In this document: positions 17,921 through 25,734 of the stretch, in pieces
How the letters are laid out: each line of letters begins with the position of its first letter
Numbering within the stretch: position 1 is the stretch's first letter
Source: Thermoplasmata archaeon
GTDB taxonomy: Archaea; Thermoplasmatota; Thermoplasmata; Thermoplasmatales; Thermoplasmataceae
Assembly (NCBI GenBank): GCA_021806345.1
Contig: JAJZXP010000387.1
Span: 1 to 64,000, forward strand
Direction of reading: 5' to 3'
DNA: 64,000 nucleotides
Made by a program: the position numbers and the translations under genes
Notes under the pieces: model-generated
Databases searched by the model: none
Seen by the model: only the letters and a program-made list of their open reading frames with translations
What the model was told of the DNA's origin: nothing

Positions 17921-19729
17921 TTGAAAGATAAGGAAAGTTCACTTGATATTTATGCATTCATTAAAAATTACAGGAAATTCATTGCAGATTCATTCATAAA
18001 GAAGATTTACGAATTGGGCGGAGGTAAATTTATTCTCCAAATTCACAATCAAGAATTGAAGAAAGGATCATTCTATATTGATATCACTAAAGGACTCAGT
18101 CTGATGGACGCTGAAAGGGGGCAGGAGGCCGGTAGTCTTGCAATGTTTCTCAGGAAGAGACTTTCAGATAAAAAAATAAAAGATATTTACCAGATTAATT
18201 TCGACAGGGTTGTAAGAATAGACATGTACAACGGCTATTCGATTGTGATGGAGTTGTTCAGGGAGGGGAACCTCATAATTCTTCAAGATGATATAATTGA
18301 ATATGCCTTTTATCCAAGGGAATGGAGGAACAGAAAAATTATAAAGGGGGAAAAATATTTGCCCCCATCCTTAACAGATCCACTTTCTATGACAGAAGGG
18401 GAAAAGAAAAAAGTGTTATCGGAAAGTAAAGCATCATTAGTTCAAACACTCGCAACCAGATTTAATCTGGGTGGAGAATTTTCTGAAGAGATATTATATC
18501 GGGCCAATATCCATAAGGATCTGAAATCAGCGGAAGCTTTTGATAAACTTGAGATTTTACAAGCACAGTTAGAAATTTGCTTAAAGGAAACGGAGGAAAA
18601 TAAGGGATACTTCTATGAAGATCTAGAAATGGGTTCTCCAATAAGGCTTAATTTTTTGAAAATGGAAGTGAGTAAGGAGTTCGACAATTTTAACGATCTC
18701 CTGTGCGCCATGTTGGAGTCAGCACCCACAGAAAGTCCGGTCAACATTAAGATTAAAAGAATTACTGAAAGTCAGGAAAGAACAATAGCCGAGTATGAAA
18801 AGCTTTCAGCAAGAGACAGAGAAAATGGCAACTTCATAGCATCAAACTTTCAGACTATATCAAAATTAATCAATTTTGGAGCAAAGTCAGATGATACCAG
18901 CTTAAAAATAGATGGAAATGAATTCACATTAATTTCAAAAGATAAGGCAAAGAAAGTCTTAAGATTAAAGGCAGAAAATGGGATGGAGCTGGAACTGTTC
19001 TATGATAAATCAGCAGGAGAGAATATGACAAGATACTACAACTCATCCAAGGATTATCTTGAAAGGATCGGTGGGGCAAGAGAAGCGCTTCAAAACTCAC
19101 TTAAAGGACTGGTAAGGGAGCAGGATTCCAAAAAAGCACAAAGACAGAGACTCTGGTTTGAAAACTACCATTGGTTTTACACAAAAAATGAGCATCTTGT
19201 GATATCCGGCAAAAATACAGATACCAATGAAAAAGTGGTGAAGAAACATATGGGAGAAAGGGATATTTATGTACACGCAGATATGTACGGTGCCCCAAGC
19301 ACTGTTATTAGAAACGAGAATAATTCAGAGATTACTGAGGAGGAGATCAATGAAGCAGCAGCATTTGCAGTCAGTTTCTCCAGGGCATGGCAAAATGGTC
19401 TCTCATCAGGTTCAGCGTACTGGGTAACCCCACTCCAGGTAAGTAAGACACCAGAATCTGGACAATACGTTAGAAAAGGTTCCTGGATTGTAAGGGGGAA
19501 GAGGAACTATCTTTTCAATCTCCCACTCAAGTTAACAATCTCTCTCAAAGAAATTAAGAATATGAAAATTCCAATGATCTCTCCTTTTAGAGAAGATAAT
19601 GAAGGAATCACTATCATCCCCGGCAACACAAAGAGAGACAGAGTTGCCAGAGATATTGCGAAAAAAATGGATGTAGATGCTGAAGAAATTTTACGAATCC
19701 TCCCTTCCGGAAACAGTGATATTATTTAA
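17921..19729 (+). CDS. rqcH: RqcH / NEMF family ribosome-quality-control protein (NFACT domains)
   Basis: This 602-residue homologue of eukaryotic NEMF/Rqc2 and bacterial RqcH/FbpA binds obstructed large ribosomal subunits and recruits tRNA. The N-terminal NFACT-N domain (SLDIYAFIKNYRKFI..) is followed by a helical middle section. The NFACT-R (DUF814) domain lies at about 408-470, with RLWFENYHWFYTKNEHLVISG, NEKVVKKHM and ERDIYVHADMYGAPSTVIRN. The start is a TTG at 17921, chosen because family members begin close to this point. It ends 8 bp inside the convergent isomerase gene. Archaeal members are usually somewhat longer. Confidence 0.92.
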   Translation: MKDKESSLDIYAFIKNYRKFIADSFIKKIYELGGGKFILQIHNQELKKGSFYIDITKGLSLMDAERGQEAGSLAMFLRKRLSDKKIKDIYQINFDRVVRIDMYNGYSIVMELFREGNLIILQDDIIEYAFYPREWRNRKIIKGEKYLPPSLTDPLSMTEGEKKKVLSESKASLVQTLATRFNLGGEFSEEILYRANIHKDLKSAEAFDKLEILQAQLEICLKETEENKGYFYEDLEMGSPIRLNFLKMEVSKEFDNFNDLLCAMLESAPTESPVNIKIKRITESQERTIAEYEKLSARDRENGNFIASNFQTISKLINFGAKSDDTSLKIDGNEFTLISKDKAKKVLRLKAENGMELELFYDKSAGENMTRYYNSSKDYLERIGGAREALQNSLKGLVREQDSKKAQRQRLWFENYHWFYTKNEHLVISGKNTDTNEKVVKKHMGERDIYVHADMYGAPSTVIRNENNSEITEEEINEAAAFAVSFSRAWQNGLSSGSAYWVTPLQVSKTPESGQYVRKGSWIVRGKRNYLFNLPLKLTISLKEIKNMKIPMISPFREDNEGITIIPGNTKRDRVARDIAKKMDVDAEEILRILPSGNSDII

Positions 19730-20663
19730 TTTTCTTAAGTTCATTCTTTAAATTTTCCAAAACTTTTACGTCTTCCGGATCAATTGACCTGTTCACAGCG
19801 GCTTGAACTGTAACAAAATCTATAAAATGAAGCAGATAAAAGAGTTTCTGGAATTGACTATCTCCCTTTGGAACTATATGGACAAAACTCAAACCACTTC
19901 CTTTTTCAACTAATTCAAGTCTATTTGTGTTTCTTGACTCGGCACCTTCAATGACTATGAAGAAGAACTTTGAAGACATTTCTTCATTCATCAAAAGCGG
20001 AACCAATTCATTGTGATTCTGCTCAGACAAAGTGTGACTGACCGCAAACATCTTGGAGTTTTCATTGAACTGTGTTTTAAACCTGTAACTCATTGCTTTA
20101 AACGGCTCCCAGGATAAAATGTATGGAATCTTACCACTGTCCGTTATTTTCTGGGCAAGATTCCAGGTGGGAGATGAATTTGATTCAAGGGCGTCAAGTA
20201 GCTTCAGTGTTTTCTCAATCTCTTCGTTATTGATGTCCAGAAATGAATTCACCAGTGGCATCAAAAGGTAACCTATTGCCTCTCTCGGTTGCAATCCTTT
20301 TGGAACATTGATACATTCATCGCTCAAAGATTCCAGTTCTCCTCCAGTGGTGATAGAATGGATCTGTATCCCTCTTTTTTTCGCCTCCCTCACTGTATTT
20401 AGGGTCTCTTCTGTGTTGCCAGAGTAGCTTACAGCGACAAAAAAATAACTTTTGTTGACGAATTCTGGAAGTTCATATGAATCTACAACTATAACTGGTT
20501 TAGCAGAATACATTTCTGCAAATATTCTTCCAGCAACGCCTGATCCGCCCATTCCAGAAATTACAATGCATGTTGAGGATGAATGATCTGACTTAAATTT
20601 TGATGTAAAACCTATCTGTTCCTTAAGTGAGAATACCTGTTTTAGAAATGGATGTGATGGCAT
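19722..20663 (-). CDS. Bifunctional phosphoglucose/phosphomannose isomerase (SIS domain)
   Basis: This 313-residue archaeal PGI/PMI interconverts glucose-6-P or mannose-6-P with fructose-6-P. The SIS domain starts with CIVISGMGGSGVAGRIFAEMY (about 32-52), followed by FFVAVSYSGNTEETLNTV, the sugar-phosphate-binding Ser/Thr loop. KGLQPREAIGYLLMPLVN and the SEQNHNELVPL catalytic region are also hallmarks of the family. It is a single gene between convergent rqcH and an insertion-sequence remnant. Confidence 0.92.
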   Translation of the reverse strand: MPSHPFLKQVFSLKEQIGFTSKFKSDHSSSTCIVISGMGGSGVAGRIFAEMYSAKPVIVVDSYELPEFVNKSYFFVAVSYSGNTEETLNTVREAKKRGIQIHSITTGGELESLSDECINVPKGLQPREAIGYLLMPLVNSFLDINNEEIEKTLKLLDALESNSSPTWNLAQKITDSGKIPYILSWEPFKAMSYRFKTQFNENSKMFAVSHTLSEQNHNELVPLLMNEEMSSKFFFIVIEGAESRNTNRLELVEKGSGLSFVHIVPKGDSQFQKLFYLLHFIDFVTVQAAVNRSIDPEDVKVLENLKNELKKIK

Positions 20664-20915
20664 GATAATTCAACCAATTTAAATTGGGGAAATAACAAGG
20701 AAAAAACCCCAAACGGCTGGTAGTAATGCAAGCAATGTTATTGTTATGTATATCATTGTTTTAACGGACACAATACAGTATCATTCCTTTTTTTATTAAG
20801 CTTTTCTTTGGGCATAGTTTCTTGCAAAGATAAGGGCAATGTTTGGCACATCTTTCCGAATTCTGGAGGAAATTGCTAACGTATTCTCTAGGTTCTCTGG
20901 AAAAAGGTCAATATC

Positions 20916-21192
20916 AATGAAAAGAGATATGACTCAAAGGCAATATTCAACCAATTTGATTCTGAAACCCTGATTTCATGAAATAAGAATGCATCCACGC
21001 TCGCAAAAGGATCATCCTGAGAGGGCGCTAATAGTAAGACGGACAGGCAAGACATTAGGGGAAGATTCTAATGATTCCAAAGGCCTCAAAAAAAGATGGA
21101 ACATTGAGATATATTTCTCGGGTTTGAAGAGGGCAAAGGAGGAAAGAATAAAGGCAGCAATTCTGAATCCGTGTTTCAGGAGATTGCCTTAA
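20916..21192 (+). pseudogene. IS4/IS5-type DDE transposase, C-terminal fragment with frameshift
   Basis: Frame 1 (about 20919-20981) reads KRYDSKAIFNQFDSETLIS then stop, the 'DKAYDS' region of DDE transposases. After a frame change, 20989-21192 reads ..ERALIVRRTGK..KKRWNIEIYFSGLKRAKEER.., the typical C-terminal 'RW.IE..FSGLKR' segment with the catalytic Glu. The rest of the transposase is missing, so this is a dead remnant. It fills most of the 670-bp gap between the isomerase gene and the secreted protein gene. Confidence 0.75.
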
Positions 21193-21267
21193 GCCACAAT
21201 TGGATCTACAGTTGAAGATGACAAATGCTTATTGAAATATGCAACACACTTTTTTGGGGAACTAAAA

Positions 21268-21277
21268 TTATTTATAG
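21268..21277 (+). promoter_or_regulatory. TATA box of the secreted protein gene
   Basis: TTATTTATAG lies 56-65 bp before the ATG at 21333, so the transcript would carry a leader of roughly 35 bases that includes a Shine-Dalgarno sequence. Confidence 0.5.
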
Positions 21278-21316
21278 AGTGGGTTCATCTTACTCTTACT
21301 TAACAATAAATGAACC

Positions 21317-21326
21317 GGAGGTTGAG
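21317..21326 (+). promoter_or_regulatory. Shine-Dalgarno sequence GGAGGTTGAG
   Basis: A strong match to the anti-SD of 16S rRNA sits 6 bases before the ATG at 21333 and fixes that start. It contrasts with the leaderless genes elsewhere in the window. Confidence 0.7.
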
Positions 21327-21332
21327 TAAGCT

Positions 21333-22097
21333 ATGAAATTCAGTAATACCATAATTGTAGTTTTCATGGTATCACTAATAGCTGTTTCTCCGGTTTCATC
21401 TTCAGTAGTTTCTGCACAGTCGGATCAATACGTGAATTCATGGTTTGCAGCTGGGTCTATGGAGAGGTACAGTATCTCAATTAACAATTCAGGAAGTAAT
21501 TATGAAGGATCACTAAGCATTCAAATTCAAAATACCTTTGGAAATGGAACATATAATTGGACTGGTTCATCCTCACCTGGCCTTCCAGATACGGGGAATT
21601 TTGTTGAGCCGCAGTTCTATCCTGATGTAATGATGGGTCCATTTCAGGCGGTGAATTCTTCCGTATTAATGGCCTACAATAGTAACGAACTCAGATGCCA
21701 GCTCTATGGCATGAGCATCTATAGCCTTTTCAGGGGGTACGATTATGGAAATGTCTCTGAAATTTATTCAGGATTTATTTATAACACAACAATTGGAAGC
21801 TTCTGCACGGACAAAGTGGTCATTAGTGCCCCTAATGTTAGTATACAGTCCTACATAGACCAGAAGAGTGGCATACTTGTCACATTCCATTATTACCATT
21901 GGTATAATGAAACCCAGCATTATATCAATTTCAGCGCAATTCTCATTGGAACAAATGTTAATACCACACTCACTACACTGAAAGAGGTTAATGGTTCATC
22001 TTACACTTTATCAGAAGTTATAATTGCAGTGGCTGTTCCACTTTTGGTTTTTCTTCCAACTGTTTGGATTATGAGAAGAAAACGGGCAAAGAGATGA
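21333..22097 (+). CDS. Secreted, C-terminally membrane-anchored protein of unknown function
   Basis: This 254-residue protein has an N-terminal signal peptide (hydrophobic residues about 5-28, cleavage probably near VVSA-QS). The extracellular domain (about 30-225) is Asn/Ser/Thr-rich with about ten N-glycosylation sequons, and a C-terminal membrane helix (about 228-246) is followed by a basic RRKRAKR tail. It contains two cysteines, in LRCQ and FCTD, that might pair. The fold is not recognised. The type I topology fits an archaeal cell-surface glycoprotein. It has its own promoter and a strong Shine-Dalgarno sequence. Confidence 0.75.
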   Translation: MKFSNTIIVVFMVSLIAVSPVSSSVVSAQSDQYVNSWFAAGSMERYSISINNSGSNYEGSLSIQIQNTFGNGTYNWTGSSSPGLPDTGNFVEPQFYPDVMMGPFQAVNSSVLMAYNSNELRCQLYGMSIYSLFRGYDYGNVSEIYSGFIYNTTIGSFCTDKVVISAPNVSIQSYIDQKSGILVTFHYYHWYNETQHYINFSAILIGTNVNTTLTTLKEVNGSSYTLSEVIIAVAVPLLVFLPTVWIMRRKRAKR

Positions 22098-22235
22098 TGA
22101 AGAAAATGTCTTCAAGAACGCTCTTGCAAAAAGAAATCCCAGAGATAGGCATCTGATCCAAATCCAACTACATCTGGCAGGTTGTATTTTATTTTTATAC
22201 ATTCCCGTTTGAAAAAAAAGAAATTGAGAAACGGA

Positions 22236-23486
22236 TCATCTCGAAAGAGACATAGTCATGCAGTGCGCTCCGCCGTACCCACCAGTTATCTCTTCAAGAT
22301 TAATTTCTATATAATCAACCCCAAATTCGTTCATTCTATTTTTATTTGGAAACATTCTTTCTTCCAAGCCAGATTTATCAACTCCTATCTGGTCTACGAG
22401 CTCTTTTGACATCACACCATTTTTTAAAAGTTTCTTGAAGACTGCATACGAGTCAATGCAAACAATCTTCGAATTCGAAAGAGTCAAGAAATTTGAAGAA
22501 TAACATAACTGTTCCAGTGGATCAATGTTAAGGATTGAAAATCCCTTAGCCTTGATGTATTCATAAAGTGTGGTTGTCTCCGATGGGGAAAATTTATCAT
22601 CATTCCGGACCATTGTGGTACCCACTGCCTTCTTCATCAGAATTTCGGATCCAATTGCAACGCTTTCAGATGCTATATTGAAATAGGTATCCAGATGCAT
22701 ATTGTTCAGAAGATCTTTCACCTGAAACTCGTACTTTGGATTCTCAACCAAAAATACTTCATCGTGTTTCATCAAACCCGAATTAAGCGCCGACATAGCG
22801 CCCTCTTTAGATGTTCTTGGTCCAGTTCCAATCAGGCCAAATTCTCCCATTGGTATATAATCGCCTCCTTCAAATGATGTCTCCTCACCCACTCTAAACG
22901 TGTTCTCCTTTCGGAGTTTGTGAGTCCAAATGAAATTTGTAAGGTCCGGTTCTTTATTTCGTTGCGGCAGCCTCATTCTACCACCTATAACCCCCTCAGA
23001 AGTTACAGCCTGTTGGTCTCTCATGAAATATAGATTTGTGAGTGGGATGTTTGAAAAAATCTTAGGATAATACATATGGAGTTCATCATCCACTCTGATA
23101 TCTATGGAAGGGCACAAAATCATTATGTTAAAAAGTGTATCAGGATCCATGTAAGGCAGATTCTTTTTTAATTCATTTTTGCCTTTCTGTGCCTCACTCA
23201 AGTCGCCGTAAAACTGGATTTCGTCCAAAACCTTCTTTTCCATTTTTTCTCTAAATGAATGATCTCTTGTCGCCAGATCATTGCTGATTTCCCTTAGCAG
23301 ATTCACCTTTACTCCATTTTCCTCAAGTACTTTCTGCAAGTTCTCATGCTCTTTGAGTGCTACGTTTTTGTTAAATGGTCTTTCAAAGAGAAATGCTCTG
23401 GGAGAAATCATTGCATAATCTATTTCCGTTCCAGGTCTATGCATAACCACTTCCCTAAGTGTGTCCCACTCCTTTTTTGCAAACAT
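22236..23486 (-). CDS. arcA: Arginine deiminase
   Basis: This 416-residue guanidino-modifying enzyme converts arginine to citrulline and ammonia. Family landmarks in order are EWDTLREVVMHRPG at the N-terminus, LYFMRDQQAV (the FxRD substrate-binding motif, residues about 152-161), EGGDYIPMG (the acidic motif), MHLDTYFN (catalytic His) and the C-terminal GGYGGAHCMTMS with the nucleophile Cys409. The length and all catalytic residues look normal. The ATG overlaps the stop of the NMD3-like gene by one base. Ornithine carbamoyltransferase and carbamate kinase genes are not in the window, so the rest of the pathway cannot be judged. Confidence 0.93.
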   Translation of the reverse strand: MFAKKEWDTLREVVMHRPGTEIDYAMISPRAFLFERPFNKNVALKEHENLQKVLEENGVKVNLLREISNDLATRDHSFREKMEKKVLDEIQFYGDLSEAQKGKNELKKNLPYMDPDTLFNIMILCPSIDIRVDDELHMYYPKIFSNIPLTNLYFMRDQQAVTSEGVIGGRMRLPQRNKEPDLTNFIWTHKLRKENTFRVGEETSFEGGDYIPMGEFGLIGTGPRTSKEGAMSALNSGLMKHDEVFLVENPKYEFQVKDLLNNMHLDTYFNIASESVAIGSEILMKKAVGTTMVRNDDKFSPSETTTLYEYIKAKGFSILNIDPLEQLCYSSNFLTLSNSKIVCIDSYAVFKKLLKNGVMSKELVDQIGVDKSGLEERMFPNKNRMNEFGVDYIEINLEEITGGYGGAHCMTMSLSR

Positions 23487-24526
23487 TAACTTACCACATC
23501 CGAGAAATAGTAAAAATCGTCATACTTCAGGAGTCTGATACTTTCGTTTTTATAATCCTTGTAAACCTTACCTTTTACAGTTACTTGTTTAAAGTCCCTC
23601 TCATTCAAAAGCGTCATTTCATCTCCCTGTCTGTTAATTACTATGAATTTTTCCTCAATTGCCATTTCCCCTGTATTTCTAATCCTATCAAGGCTTATTG
23701 TGGCCTTCCTCATTAGTTTCGGCTCATTTACACCGGGGGAAATAACGAAAATTCCTGAAGAAGTCTTACCCACATAGATATATTTTTCCTTATTGACATA
23801 AATTATAGATCCCTTTTCAAAATCAAGAATTCTCAGCATGTACGTGAAACGGAAAAATTGTTTTCCATCGCGAATCCCCGCAAGAGAACTGGAAACTATC
23901 AACTGGCAAACGTCTCTCTGAACAATTTCCCTTGAAAACGTGTCACCGTCTTTCTTTTTGCCTAGATATACGTCTACGCCTTCTTTTACGTTTACAACCT
24001 TTGAGATAAACGAATTTGGATCCTTTGTCTGGGTTGTTTCAACCCGCTTTACAAGTTCATTCGCTATATTTTCCAGTTCAGGATTTAACCTTTCACTGAA
24101 ACCTCGAATTTGTACCTTAGCTTCATAGTAAGAACCGGTGATTTTATTGCACGTTGGGCAACTGATGCTATCTCTGGTATACGGCACATTAACCTGAAAG
24201 ACTCTCTCAGAAATTTCATCATTTCCCAACCTGAGGTCAATAGAAATATCCATTGACGCTTCATCTTCTAACTTATTCAAACCAAAATTGTTTATCTCCT
24301 TTACCGCAAACGGAGTGTTGGCTGAAAATTCCTTTGCTACAGTTTTGAACCAAGCAATTTCTGGCTCTCTGTGAGACCAGTAGTTTCCCACCTTAATTGA
24401 TCCGCACTTTGGACAGGTTGTTTTGTTTATTACCGAGGGCTTATTAATTTCCAATGCTTCCCACATACATTCCGAACATATTCCCGAAAACAAAGCTTCT
24501 CCGACACCACACTTTACGCATTTCAT
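23486..24526 (-). CDS. NMD3-family protein
   Basis: This 346-residue archaeal homologue of NMD3, in eukaryotes the nuclear-export adaptor of the 60S subunit, presumably binds the large ribosomal subunit here. The N-terminus carries paired zinc-finger cysteines (KCVKCG, ICSEC, TTCPKCGS, then SCPTC about residue 140). The middle (YYEAKVQIRGFSERLNPELENIANELVKRV) matches the NMD3 core, and beta-rich OB/SH3-like segments follow. It is encoded in the tight minus-strand run acyl-CoA dehydrogenase, NMD3, arcA, with 3 bases and a 1-base overlap between genes. Confidence 0.88.
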   Translation of the reverse strand: MKCVKCGVGEALFSGICSECMWEALEINKPSVINKTTCPKCGSIKVGNYWSHREPEIAWFKTVAKEFSANTPFAVKEINNFGLNKLEDEASMDISIDLRLGNDEISERVFQVNVPYTRDSISCPTCNKITGSYYEAKVQIRGFSERLNPELENIANELVKRVETTQTKDPNSFISKVVNVKEGVDVYLGKKKDGDTFSREIVQRDVCQLIVSSSLAGIRDGKQFFRFTYMLRILDFEKGSIIYVNKEKYIYVGKTSSGIFVISPGVNEPKLMRKATISLDRIRNTGEMAIEEKFIVINRQGDEMTLLNERDFKQVTVKGKVYKDYKNESIRLLKYDDFYYFSDVVS

Positions 24527-24529
24527 AAA

Positions 24530-25678
24530 TTATTCTATTCTCCTTCCCTGTAAATACTCCTTAATCAATGCATGGGCAATAAGAGTTTTTCTTATTTCTG
24601 TTGTTCCGGCCCCAATTTGGCCTAATATTGCATCCCTGTGCAACCTATTAATTCCTGTATCTTTTATATATCCAGCTCCTCCGTGTATCTGAATGGCATC
24701 GCGTGCGATTTCTTCAGATATCAGGGCAGAATATAGTATGGAGGATGCAGCGTCTTTTGCATTCATAGGATCCTCACTCACTTTTGAAAGCGAATCATAA
24801 GCAAGTAATCTGGCTGCCCTGTATTTTGTGAACATCATTGCTATTTTATCCTGTATCATTTCAAACTTGTACAGAGATTCTCCGAACTGCTTTCGTTCAA
24901 TCGAGTATGATATAGTCTCGTCTATTGCCCTTCTCGAAAGTCCTATGAATATAAATGACAGAATGGCTCTTTCAGAATTCAGACCGCCTAAAATAATGGC
25001 TTTTCCCCCATTTTCTTTTCCTATCAAACGGTTTTCCTGCAGTTTCAAATTGCTAAAGTATACTTCTCCCGTGGGAGACCCTCTCATTCCCATTTTGTCG
25101 AATTTCTTGCCTCTGGAGAATCCTTCGTCCGAACTGAGAACAACAAACGCTGAATGTGAATCTCCAGTCTTCGCGTATGTAAGGAAGAGATCCGAATATG
25201 GTGCATTTGTAATGTATGTCTTCGATCCATTAAGGACGAATTTTTTACCAATTTTTTCTGCTTTACTCTTCATGCTAAGTGCGTCGCTGCCTGAACTTGG
25301 CTCAGTTAGACCGAGAGAACCTATCCATTCTCCGGAACAAAGCTTAGGAACAAATTCGTATCTTTGTTCCTCACTTCCATTTCGGAATAAATTATCCAGG
25401 GTTAGATTGCTGTGCGCTCCGTAGCTCAACGCTAAAGGCGGGGACGAATATCCCAGTTCTTCCTCTATAATTGCCTGCCCCATATATCCTAGACCCGTAC
25501 CTCCAAATTCTTCCGGGATCGTCATGCCAAGATATCCCATCTGGCCCATCTTCCTAAATATATCAATAGGAAAATAATCTTCCAGATCCATCTTGTTTGC
25601 TATGGGCTCAACGTATCGGGATACAAACTCTCTGACGTTTTTTCTCAGTTCAGAATAGATCTGTTCCTTTTCATCCAT
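24530..25678 (-). CDS. Acyl-CoA dehydrogenase
   Basis: This 382-residue FAD enzyme oxidises acyl-CoA to enoyl-CoA. The ATG at 25678 is chosen because GGTGG lies just upstream; a TTG 24 bases earlier is also open. Motifs are LTEPSSGSDALSMKSKA (FAD/substrate loop), MGMRGSPTGEVYFSNLKL, ERKQFGESLYKFEMIQDKIA (residues 260-280) and IHGGAGYIKDTGINRLHRDA near the C-terminus. At the position of the Glu base of medium-chain enzymes this protein has Asp (KDTG). Some branched-chain acyl-CoA dehydrogenases also read KD here. The substrate is probably a short or branched acyl-CoA from amino-acid breakdown (inference). Confidence 0.92.
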   Translation of the reverse strand: MDEKEQIYSELRKNVREFVSRYVEPIANKMDLEDYFPIDIFRKMGQMGYLGMTIPEEFGGTGLGYMGQAIIEEELGYSSPPLALSYGAHSNLTLDNLFRNGSEEQRYEFVPKLCSGEWIGSLGLTEPSSGSDALSMKSKAEKIGKKFVLNGSKTYITNAPYSDLFLTYAKTGDSHSAFVVLSSDEGFSRGKKFDKMGMRGSPTGEVYFSNLKLQENRLIGKENGGKAIILGGLNSERAILSFIFIGLSRRAIDETISYSIERKQFGESLYKFEMIQDKIAMMFTKYRAARLLAYDSLSKVSEDPMNAKDAASSILYSALISEEIARDAIQIHGGAGYIKDTGINRLHRDAILGQIGAGTTEIRKTLIAHALIKEYLQGRRIE

Positions 25679-25734
25679 TAAATCCACCAGCCTTTTTAAC
25701 AAAATAACCTTATTTATGGTTTATAAGAAAGGGA

